From Mnemiopsis leidyi (Eukaryota; Ctenophora; Tentaculata; Lobata; Bolinopsidae): a DNA stretch of 64,000 bases. This document shows, one piece after another, positions 22,201-32,228 of the stretch. The stretch is from NCBI GenBank assembly GCA_000226015.1, contig JH154246.1, positions 151,618 to 215,617 of the forward strand, read 5' to 3'. The position numbers were made by a program, and so were the translations under genes. Under the pieces are notes generated by a model that did not search any database, had not been told where the DNA came from, and worked only from the letters and a program-made list of their open reading frames with translations. Every line of letters begins with the position of its first letter. Positions within the stretch are counted from its first letter, which is position 1.

Positions 22201-25200
22201 ATCTACTGCATTGAGATTTACGGGATTATTTGAGTCCCTTAACATTTCATTTTCTGTTCTGTCGTACAAAATTTACTTTTTAAATTTTTTTACTGTAAAG
22301 AAATGTGTGCTGTAATATGTGAGGACGAGGGGGCGCAAAATTAGCGGGGAGATGAGTATCACCAGTACATCACCTACTACAACATGATATGAATTAAATA
22401 TAACGATTATATGATACATTTCTTTTTATCAAATTTAGATTTGAGTACATAAACTTTACACAGAACATTTCAGAGAAGAAATCTCCAGAGCCGATCCGGG
22501 ACCTGTTTGCAGCGATACTGCAAGCTAAATGTCCAGTTATCACACACAACGGCCTTATAGACCTGGCTTTCATGTATCAGGTACGCTTACGTTACGCTCT
22601 GTAACAATGACAATTGACAGAGCCTCTGTCATTGTTAAACATAGCACTTCGCGTGCCAGCTTGATTAAGAAATGTATCAGCTCGTTGTGTCGCTTTGTCA
22701 GCGCTGTTAAATGCTTTTACCCTGTTTATAAGACATAACTTCTTATACCAGCTGTTAACTCCATTATTCACATTCCAAATCTATAAGTTTCTTAAAATTA
22801 TAATCATAAATAATTTCCTTGTAATTAGCTGTCAATTTAAACTTTGTCTGTACTTCAGTCGTTCTACGCTCCACTTCCCCCAACGATGAGCATATTCGTG
22901 GCAGACCTACAGGACATGTTCAAATCAGGGATACTCGACACGAAGTGTGTGGCTGAGTTTCTAATCAGAGAAACTGCGACGTATTTGGAGTATCTGTTTA
23001 GAAAGAGGTATGACTTTCCTAGCGATAGTGGGACATTTCATTAAGTATTACTAAGTACTAGCAAAATTCATGGTGATTTGCTATTAAAGTACTTTTTGTT
23101 ATTCGTCTGTAGTGTGTTTTACCGCGCGCCGCGCGCGCAGTCACATGACCAGCCGACCGACCGAACATGTGGCCGGTCAAGTCGACTAGCCGGCTAGAAT
23201 TTAGAAACCGACTGCGGACCGGAAACATGATTTCTATCCAACCGAGACCGGAACAAAAGCGTCATATCCCGGTTTATGTTTGGTTGTCAGCGTCAATTGA
23301 ATAATAGGGACTGCTGACTGTTCAGGGTATTCCTATGAGTGAGTCACTCAGAAAGCAAGCCGTTTGAAGTTTTTCTGACAGGAGTATAAATCAGGAGTAT
23401 GATACACTACTTCTCATATTTAGGTCTATACAGTGAAGTGAGCATTAAACATGTCACGAGATCTTGACAGAACTATCAATGCGCCACGTTGGGGTTGTTT
23501 GGCCTATCAGTTGAAATTGTATTGGTTCCACCGGATCCCTTAGGATCCGCAGTGTCTTTGTACTGCAGGGGCTGCAAGGAAGACATTAGGTGACTTAGCA
23601 TTAGTCTCACCTCATTTAACCATCAATCCCTGTCAACAGTTCATTCGTCCGATTTGACAATAGATGGGGTTGGTTTGGTGATTTTATTTTTCAAAACTTA
23701 CGCCCGATGTTTGGGTTTGGCTGTTAAGTTTGACGGTTAGTATTTATCATTTTATCAAACCGTGCGGTGCAGTGTCACTGATACGCCGGGAGCTTTTAGT
23801 CCTTGAGTCTTGGAAGTTACTTGAAGTTCTAATTGCTAAGATATTGGTAAGCTACCAGCTGCCAATGACCAGGTGGCAAAAGGGGCTAAATATCTGACAG
23901 CCAACCACTGCCCCAATACGTTTTCTAACTATTTTTACTGCTTTGCTTGAAATCTATAGAGTTTCGTGTTTCAATCTTTACAAAAAATCGAAAGACGTCA
24001 GAAGACATAGCTTATTAGAATTGGTTACCGCAACGAGCGTACAACCATCTTATTTTATCTTTAGATTGCTTATTAAAGTGTGCCACATAGTAACAATACC
24101 CCCTGTTTTATCAGTCCTCTCATCAATCTTAAGTCTTCCAAACCTGCTTCAAAGATTAATTCATCGACACATGACTTATAGCATATGTAAAGCATACGGC
24201 GTTGAGTTAGGACTAAGCACGCCAGATGGGTTAATCAAAGCCAGTCTTGTTAAGTGGCAGTATTGTTTAGTGGCAGTGACTACTGACTAGGGTTCTCCTC
24301 TATATCTCTGTGTTTAGTGAAGCTATATGTCACTTTAAACTTACCCTGCTTGTCAAGCTCATTATTTGAACATCGTACCATGATCAAAGTTACTTAAAAT
24401 ACAATAATTTTATAGTAGATTATAGTAGATTATAGTAGATTATAGTAGATTTATCTTGCTGTGAAAAGGCAATAAGCGATTTCACCTTAATGTATCTCAA
24501 ACCCAGTTCGTCTCACACATGACCTCAACAAACGAAACCTCTGCCGACCTCCTCATCCCGTCGTCCCAACTGCTGCCTCTTGGGACATACTGCTTCCTGG
24601 TGACCGTGCTGGGTCTGTCTGGTAACACTCTCGTCCTTTACTCCTCCCTCCTCTACAACTCAATCAAGTTGGACGAGATCTCCCTGATCTTTGTGCAGCA
24701 CATTGCACTGGCCGACATGCTCTATCTTCTGTCTGCGATACTGCCATGTACTGTTACCTACTTCGCCAAAAAGTACCTTCTTGGTGACTTCTACTGTTTT
24801 GTCTTTGCTCAACTCGCTTTGATACCTGCCGCCTCGAATATTCTGTTCGTCTTGGTCGTCACAGTGTACAGGTGTCGCCTAGTGACGTCACCATTTTTCT
24901 CTGTCACACGACGGTTAGCACGGGTGTTGGTTTTTATCATCTGGTGTCTGGCTACCGTACCTACTGGAATTTCTCTCGGAAATGGATCTGATTCTGTGTT
25001 CACAGCCTCAGCAGGACGCTGTATATCCACTATTTATCTGACGACCGACAAAACAGCAACGATTTCTCTGTTTCTTGGTTTGGGAGTTATTGTTATCCTG
25101 CCGCTGTTTGTCATCACAGTGTGTAACATCACACTTTGCGTGATCGCTGTCCAAAACTCTTTTCGTCTCAGTAACCCCTCCAGATCCATCAATTATCGCG

Positions 25201-28088
25201 GTCTCCTCACCATCCTCTCTCTTTCTGTCACGGTCACCATTACCTGGGCTCCGTACGTAGCGTACACCTTCCTCAAAGCTAAAACTCCTCACCTTTCTCT
25301 AGTTTTCGAGCTTGTCGCCTTCCACTGCATTTTCCTAAACTCCTGTGTGAACCCCTACCTCTACACCCTGACCAATCGGAGGTTTGGAGAGTTTGTAAAG
25401 GGTCTTGTGTTCGGAGCAGGTAGTGCTCTCAGACGGAGAGTCGGTGCTGATAAGACCAGTGTTCATTTAAGTAGTGCGATAGCTGGACAGATGAGTGGAA
25501 ACAGGGTTGGACCATCTTGATTCAACAGACGAAATAATATTTTAAACTTTTATCCGGGCAGTTCCTTGGGTGGCCGACGTCCTGCCCCAGAACATCGCGC
25601 CCCAAAACGTTGTAACCCAGAGATTTTGCCCTATTGACGTCCTGCTCCACAACAGACAACTTCGTTGTTAGAGTTAGGGTTAGAGTTAGGGTTAGGGTCG
25701 GGACGACGGGAACCCTTTGATTTAATATTACGTAAACAAAAATTTTGTAATCAAACGTAGTCATGGACAAAACCCCCTCCTTCTAAAATTTTACCACAAA
25801 AGATTCTTAAAGGAACTTTAAAAGCTACCCAAATGTTTTCTCTCAAAAGATGTGGGGTGAAATCTGTTGATTTATTTAAGATTAGCAAATTATTTCCAAG
25901 AAGATTGGATGAGAGAACTTGAGAAAAATGACAAAACTAATCACGGAATCATTCAATTGTTAATTAACTGGTTGAATAACTAATTGAAAAACTGTCCTGA
26001 TTACAGATGAACTAGTTATTTGTTCTCAGGGTCACAAGTCGGCGAAAACTTTTCTAAAAAAAACTGTCAATCGCCAAAAGTCAAAACCTGCTGTTTTTAT
26101 TTTGGGCTGTATTCCGAAGCAGAACTAATCTCTCCGTTGACTTCTATGGGAGTACATTTATAGTACTTTTACATTACTTTGGGAGTGAATTTATTTTAAA
26201 TAACAATACAGTTTCCGGCAATTATGACAATTAGTTTGATTATGTTGTAGTTTATTGACGTACGAGTTATAAACCAAATATAGCGAAATTGGCAATCGCC
26301 ATTGCTCCTTCATTGTTATTGTAGTTCTATACTGGTCACTCCACGCGGGCCACGTTTCCTTTAGTCATGTGTTCCAACGCGAAACAGATTAGAACTGAGA
26401 TTAGCGGACATCATACTGAGTTGAATGTATGTCATTCAGAATGTTATCCCCGTGAGAAGGATCACGTGCCATGACATGAAGCAGATAACCCAGAGCGGTG
26501 CTGTCTGTCACTCGTATCTCTGGCGTGCTATGTATAACTAAACACGTGTGTCTCTTTTTAGATTTCTGTTTCTTTGAGAGCTGGCGGAATTTCTGATACA
26601 ATTTCTGATTAGTGATTTTTACTTCAAATAATTTGACATTCAAGCTCTGTGAACACGCTAATTTTAGGAAGATAGCATAAGCTCTAAGGAGTAATTTGTC
26701 TCAAAATTAGGAGGAGGAGACCTAGGATACATTAGATAGACTAGCTCCCGTTGTTACAATTAAAGATAAACATTTCTTCTGGTACATTTTAAACCATCAA
26801 AACGGTACTTACTGAATTCAAGAAATGACTATTAGTATGGTCATCTAAAGATCATCGACTTCCAAGTTCGAGGACTCAAGTAACGAATTTATTCTCGCAA
26901 AAATAACTTCTGTGACTTCTTCTCACCACAACATCCCCAGTTCTAAAAGAATGCGAGACGCTGTTGCAGCGGGAAAACCGCACCTGAACCTCTCTTTCTC
27001 GGAACACCGCGCCATCAAACAGTGGGTCAACCTTGTGGAGTGTTTTGCTTGTGGTGGCTCCTCGGGTAAAGACCTCTGTGAGACATATGCTGTAAGTTTA
27101 GATTTTTCAGAGATCTTGTACCTTTTTATTTCTTAGCGAAGATTTTTATATTTAAATATCATGTAAGATTATGTTTCTGCTACGTTTCCATTTATAGAAT
27201 ATTGGGTCTGATTACCTGAGCACTTAATCAGTAAACATATGCCAATGTTTTTAAAGCTTGGTTCCAAAAATAGAATATAAATTTCCATAACTCGATAACA
27301 CCAACTTTTCTTAGAATCACGGATACTGCAAAGACGGTAAAAAGTGTAGCAAGTCACACGATGTTGACGAAGCTATAAACTCCCACGATCACAAAAGTAA
27401 GAAGCACAAAACGGAAGGCAAAGTACCGCCCATCAAGAGCAAGCACAGTAATGGTGACGTGGTAGACACCGGGTGTCATCGTGCTGGTGTAGATGCTTTC
27501 ATGACAGGTGTGTTCAGTTTTTTTGCGGGTTTTCATCATAGTTAATTATTACTGATAATTTATTAATTCATTGATTAATTTATTAATCAAGTCATAGAAT
27601 TGGTCACGATAATTTCATGAGATTTTTCTATTCGTTTATAATGTTTTGTTTTGGAAGTATTGTAATCAATAAAACGGCACCCTGATTAAGGCAAATTCTG
27701 CTCTACCTAATCAAAGAACCGTAATCAAATCGCTCAAGGAGATGTCCCTAACGTTCAAGTTTTCAAATAAACAACCCCAGGGTTCATTGCTGCTAACTAC
27801 GCGGTCTACTTAAAAGCACACCCCAAGAAAGCAAAGGGTGAAGAAGAACAGAAAACATCGAGCAAGAAGTCGCACTACCACTCCCGGGACAATCACATGT
27901 CGGTAACGCTGGAGGAAAACCGGGACATCCCCCTGCCGCTCGTATTGGATCCATGTCGGCGGGCGGTGAACTGTCTGACTTTGTCAGGGAAGAACATTCC
28001 ACTCAAGGTCATGAAGAGTGCTTTCGTTAAACCTTCGGCTGCTCATATGAGGCAGCAGCATGAGCTCAATCGGAAGAATTCTAAATGA
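19231..28088 (+). CDS. TOE1: TOE1, CAF1-family 3' exonuclease (snRNA 3'-end trimming), nine exons
   Basis: Exons: 19231-19392, 20123-20163, 21113-21282, 21859-21960, 22474-22580, 22859-23007, 26941-27091, 27315-27507, 27781-28088. They sum to 1383 nt, 460 aa (human TOE1 is 510), with all phases matching. The DEDD nuclease begins PVVQIMASNIKEVWPSL. D53 and E55 (AIDLELSGLGDRK, split by intron 1) are the first catalytic pair, D188 (HNGLIDLAFMYQ) the next, and D221 (GILDTKCVAEFL) is in the conserved third region. A C-x8-C-x5-C-x3-H zinc finger uses C290, C299, C305 and H309 and spans intron 7. It is followed by a basic KSKKHKTEGK patch, a likely nuclear signal. The C-terminus has HRAGVDAFMTGF and LSGKNIPLKVMKSAF, both typical of TOE1. 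Family role: deadenylation and trimming of snRNA tails in Cajal bodies and nucleus. All catalytic residues are present. Intron 6 (23008-26940) hosts a complete GPCR gene on the same strand. Confidence 0.95.
23100..24518. other. TOE1 intron 6, 5' part
   Basis: Contains a CpG-dense patch at 23115-23215 (GCGCGCCGCGCGCGCAG followed by CCGACCGACCGA and CCGGCTAG palindromes). A four-copy TAGTAGATTATA repeat at 24413-24450 lies just before the nested GPCR. A 115-codon frame with a non-ATG start at 23943-24290 has no recognisable domain. Confidence 0.5.
24519..25520 (+). CDS. Rhodopsin-like (class A) GPCR, intronless, nested in TOE1 intron 6
   Basis: 333 aa with seven hydrophobic segments. TM1 has GLSGNTLVLYS (conserved Asn). 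TM2 has HIALADMLYLL (the Asp of LAxxD). TM3 ends VTVYRCRLV, a divergent DRY box in which the Asp is replaced by Val-Tyr before the Arg. TM6 has TITWAPYVAY (W-x-P) and TM7 has NSCVNPYLYTL (NPxxY). Cysteines at the top of TM3 (GDFYCFVF) and in loop 2 (AGRCIST) can form the canonical disulfide. The N-terminus carries an N-glycosylation site (NET). The C-tail is short, starting RRFGEFVKG (helix 8), with a basic RRRVG. The ligand cannot be inferred. Intronless amine- or peptide-receptor-like GPCRs of this size are common in cnidarians and placozoans. It has the same orientation as TOE1, so the primary TOE1 transcript contains it, and a promoter of its own is expected upstream of 24519. Confidence 0.93.
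   Translation: MTSTNETSADLLIPSSQLLPLGTYCFLVTVLGLSGNTLVLYSSLLYNSIKLDEISLIFVQHIALADMLYLLSAILPCTVTYFAKKYLLGDFYCFVFAQLALIPAASNILFVLVVTVYRCRLVTSPFFSVTRRLARVLVFIIWCLATVPTGISLGNGSDSVFTASAGRCISTIYLTTDKTATISLFLGLGVIVILPLFVITVCNITLCVIAVQNSFRLSNPSRSINYRGLLTILSLSVTVTITWAPYVAYTFLKAKTPHLSLVFELVAFHCIFLNSCVNPYLYTLTNRRFGEFVKGLVFGAGSALRRRVGADKTSVHLSSAIAGQMSGNRVGPS
25556..25650 (-). repeat. Degenerate 15-bp minisatellite (CTGGGGCAGGACGTC family), copy 1
   Basis: On the minus strand this reads degenerate units such as CTGGGGCAGGACGTC and GGGGCGCGATGTTCT, coding for (L)GRDVLGQDV-like peptides. The same unit recurs at 45285-45440 and 46525-46795. Confidence 0.8.
25664..25699 (+). repeat. Interstitial telomere-like repeat, (TTAGGG/TTAGAG)n
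   Basis: Six consecutive units alternate GTTAGAG and TTAGGG. This is the canonical metazoan telomere motif inside an intron, immediately next to the LGQDV minisatellite. Confidence 0.85.
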
Positions 28089-29640
28089 GAATTTGTAGAG
28101 AAGCAACTTAATGTTAATTGTTGAGGAGTTGAGGCTTTGATTAAGTCGCTTGGAGTACTGGAAATTGTGCTGGTTAGGCCACTTTTTATTTGTTCAGTTA
28201 GGAGAAACTTTGAATTGATTAGGTGTTAATTTGACAGGAATTTCACTCCCCCTATGCCCTAAACATTTTGCAATCTTACAGTTAAACATTTTTAATGTTA
28301 GTAATAGTATAACGTTATCTCTAATACGACGATTTTACGACGATGTCGCCGTGATACTGATAGTGAAAGTATGATTTGAAACTAGCAGATATGAGATACT
28401 AACTCGCAGATAAATCGAAGTTTAAGTAAAATCGAATGCATTTTCAATTTTGTCTGAAACCTTAACAGCAGGGACTAAAAGTCTAATTCAATTCAGTAAC
28501 GTGACAATTTCAATTCATACGTTCAAATTTCTGTAGATTTCATTTTTACCTATGGTAAAACTTTTGTCTGACTTTGTCCGACCGTCATTCGAAGCGAATA
28601 AGATGACGGGAGTGCGCGCTGCTGTACAAAAACGAAAAAATCTGTATTACGCGCCGGAAGCTGCCGCTTTGTCTGACCCTATTCTCCAAAAATAAAATTA
28701 CGGGAGGGTGCGCGCTGGTCAGAGCAAGCCCATGGCCTTTTTTGCTCTCATCTCACTGGAGCCCGTTTGCGCGCGTCACAGCCACAGCACGCGGCGTGAT
28801 TGTAAGCACCCGGTTAGGTAAAGCCATTTTTGATTTTCAAATTCGAAAATTTTTGGGCGGTTGCAGGTTGCGCCGCGCAGAACCGCCATTGCAAAATTTT
28901 ACCGGGCGCTGCGTGGCTCTTATTTTACGTTTTGCTTCAATTTTTGTCGTAGGCAATAATGTTTGATCTGCCTTGCGTTGCGTTGCTGACAGCTTCGTCC
29001 GACCCTGATCATTTGAAGCGAATAGAGGGAATAAAGGAAATTGTAATAAAGGGAATAAAATGACAGGAGGGTTCTTCTAGCTTTGTGTCTATTTCCGCGT
29101 GCGCGTGCGATCACTTCACACTTGCTCCAAGATTTATTTGACGAGATTATATCCGTTTACCGTTTTAACGAAACGTTCAGTTGACGAGATGATATCCGTC
29201 TACCGTTCTAACGAAACGATAGACGTTCAGCTTTAGCTGCGTGAGTCGGGTATCACCGCGACAACCTATATTTTAGATTTTTCACGAGATTTAACGGGCG
29301 ATGCGCGTCCACGATTCTTTGAATCTTTTGAATCATTTTTTTGAATCATTACGCTTCGCTCGAGGAGCAGGTGTGACGCTTCGCTCGAGGAGCAGGTGTG
29401 ACGCGCGCGAAGCGATGACGGTAGGTTGTAAGCCTACAATCACGAGATTATATTCGTCTACCGTTTTTACGAGCTGCGAGAGTCGGCCGGTATCACCGCG
29501 ACAATATGTTTTCATCATCATAATCCATAATCACTTGTTTTTTTGAAGGAATCATTAAGGACGAGTGACATGTTTTTAAAAACATAGATTTACAATTTAG
29601 CCCGATGTGCTCTCGTGGACACAGCTGCTGCTCTAGCAGT
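28089..29640. other. Repeat-bearing spacer with CpG-rich segments
   Basis: After an AT-rich 3' UTR (28089-28550) comes a CpG-rich part with repeated motifs. CTGACTTTGTCCGACC-like stretches near 28568 and 28985 are each followed by GAAGCGAATA and GCGCGC text. CACGAGATTATATTCGTCTA-like units recur at about 29137, 29180 and 29437, and GTATCACCGCGACAA recurs at 29249 and 29488. A CTTCGCTCGAGGAGCAGGTGTGACG unit is tandemly doubled at 29351-29402. These look like dispersed repeats of an unidentified element. No coding region is supported. Confidence 0.6.
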
Positions 29641-30379
29641 TCAAAGCTTGACTTGATTGTTATAGTATAGGATAATATGGTCATCAAACGTTCACAGAAC
29701 CAAAAAGATAATGACCAAACCGTTAATCTCTCAATTAATTCCCGAATTATTTCTCGTGTTACTGAAACCAAATTTCTAGGAGTGATAATTGACGATAAGT
29801 TAAGTTGTAGACCACAAATACTATCTTTGAACAGAAAATTAAGTATGCCTGTGGACGAATTTCCCGTATCAAGAAATGTTTACCTGAATCACTGTACAAG
29901 CAGCTGTACTACTCCCTTTTTGAATCGCATTTAAGTTTCGCAATTTCAGTCTGGGGTGGTGTTCCCAACAATCAGTTAAAACCACTCTTTGTGACTCAAA
30001 AGAAATGTATTAGGATACTCTTTGGAAACTACGAACATTATACTAATAAGTTTAGAACTTGTGCAAGAGCAAGGCAAATCAAATGCCAGCGTTTAGGCCA
30101 TGAATTCTACGTAAAAGAATCTACTAAACCGCTCTTCACTAAGCATGAGCTCCTAACTGTAGAAAATCTTTACAGATACCGCTGCTTAATGGAACTAGTA
30201 AAAATAATTAAGTACCACACACCTGTATCACTGTACTATCTACTTAATATATCGAATAGGAAGGACAACTTACTGATCACACCCTTCCCCTCTTGTCAAT
30301 TTCTTTATAAATCTGCCTGGTTATGGAATGACTTCCGAAAAACGGGTTCATTTGACTTTACTACGTCTTTCAACATACT
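29640..30379 (+). mobile_element. LINE ORF2 fragment (C-terminal part of reverse transcriptase and beyond), ending at a sequence gap
   Basis: Two overlapping frames on the plus strand read TKFLGVIIDDKLSC (the FLGxxID motif at the thumb of LINE reverse transcriptases) and then SFAISVWGGVPNNQLKPLFVTQKKCIRILFG (W-G-x3 and QKKxIRII motifs, found after the RT in CR1/Jockey/L2-like LINEs), followed by the Leu-rich C-terminus SAWLWNDFRK. The frame changes near 29900, so this copy is dead. The 3' end meets a run of Ns (30380-30389), and another N is at 30424. The 5' three quarters of the element are absent. Confidence 0.88.
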
Positions 30380-30389
30380 NNNNNNNNNN

Positions 30390-32228
30390 GTATATGCTGT
30401 TGTGCTCGCGGGGCAGGTGCCCGNTCATCGAGGTCGAGCCCGATTGAAAATTCAAGTCTAAGATAAGCCAATTACTGAAACCTTGAAGTTGATTTAATAG
30501 CAAAGTTCGTATCACGGTCTTGGCGCACGCTGAGACGGACACTGTGTCCCGTAGGTAACTATAGGACTAGGTGTGTTCGTCTCTGCGAATGTCCCCGATG
30601 AGCGGGTATCGATTTGTCTACTTGTTGTGTTGAGGTTTTGAAACTCTTTATTATATAAATATTCTTAAAATATCATACTCGATTACAATGTTGAAAATTG
30701 TAAACTTGAGAAAATAATGTGTTAATAAATTTAATTTTGATGCTCAAAACATTATGTAAAAGACAATTCATAGAGCGGCCTCATGCTATGCCGAGCGTGC
30801 GCTTGCGTCCGCCATTTGTTGAACCGATGTGGCCCACGCGTGTACGCGTGTGGGCTGTACTGGTTTTGCAAATCTTGCGCTAGGGACATACGTGCGCGCC
30901 GCGCGTCATAAGGTGAGATGTCCGCGCGTCACCCTTTTAGATTTGAGAAGGGTTGTAAATGAGTTACAATATTGTTTGATCTTAAATGCTGTAAATAAAA
31001 ATACTTGTTTTGCTGAAAAATACTTGTTTTTCTGAGGATCTCGTCTAGTTCCAAGTATTCTAGACAAAAAGCAGATTGAACAAGAGATTGTGTTTAAAAC
31101 ATAATAACTATCCCGAAAACAGCCGCGCAATGTTGTAGGTCTTAGAGGCGTGCCAACAGGTCATTAGGGCATTGGCCCACACCCTAAAAATATTTGGAAA
31201 AAATTTTGGGAGAATTTTTTCTTAGCCAAGGCTTTACTGATTATTAATAGCGCCGCTTCGCCTGTTTGAACACTGTGCATTCGAGAGGTCTAAATTTTTG
31301 CTCAATCTAACTCTGCAAACCACTAGGCGTGCGCGCACGCCTTTGCCCCTTTATGCTTTACAATGACACAAAAAACGCCCCGGACCACCTTGTGTCATGA
31401 AATCTGGAGAATGCCTTTAGTATTGCATCGATTTTCAGCTGCGGAATGTTTGAGATTATCAGTTTTACTCTTTTGCTAGTGAGTGTGTGTGTTTTCAAAT
31501 GGCTACACTTAGAGCTTTGAGGTTTTTAGACGTTTAATGCTATTTCTAAACTTAAAATATAACTTCTTCAGCTTACTACTTGACACCATCCTGTTTTCTC
31601 AGCTTACATTTAATGACATCAGATCGTACTGGTTTCTCTTCTCAGATCACATTACAACGCCCTGATTTCATGTAGCTCACATTATATTTTACTGTTTTCT
31701 CAGCTCTTAATAAACCGCTGGTGCTAATTTTAAAGTTGTTTTAAAAGTGTCATGAGGTTTTCAACAATATTGTGAAATCTATGCCACTTTGAGAGGAATA
31801 TAAATAAATAATCAAGTTATTAAACCAAACACGAGATTTTGTTAGTCGCACAGTTGATGTTGCAAAATTGTCCCATGCTTTTAAGATTATTTTGTGCCCG
31901 CTTATGACTACGCTGTCCAGCATAGCCGGGGCTGCTGGGGCATAATTATGCCGCTGCTGGAACACCCTGCAGCTGAAAATCTGCATTTAACATAAGGTGT
32001 AGCCTAATTCTGAAAAACTTAACGACCAGATTTCACAGCATGCTGGGTGGTAGATTAATAACCTACAGTTGCTAAATGCCTACACATTTCAGCCCTGGTG
32101 ATTTAAAGGAAATTATAGAAGTGAATGACCTGTTAACAGGCCCATTACTGGGGCAAAGGCTGTTACTGCACAAGTGTTTTCAACATTCTTACTTCTTCTA
32201 GCGGAATGTAAACTTAGGTCATCAAATC
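30390..32228. other. Spacer before IQANK1
   Basis: Starts after an assembly gap. It includes a CpG-rich stretch at 30775-30930 (GCGTGTACGCGTGTGGGC, CGTGCGCGCCGCGCGTC) and otherwise AT-rich sequence, with the IQANK1 promoter/5' UTR at the right end. No gene was found. Confidence 0.5.

Larger units (their letters stand above)
25521..26940. other. TOE1 intron 6, 3' part
   Basis: Starts with the LGQDV-type minisatellite and a telomere-like TTAGGG run (separate entries). The rest is AT-rich without a supportable exon up to the acceptor at 26940. Confidence 0.5.

Noticed and set aside
23943-24290. 115-aa frame upstream of the nested GPCR
   Set aside because: It starts without ATG, has no recognised domain and no splice partners, and lies in a TOE1 intron.
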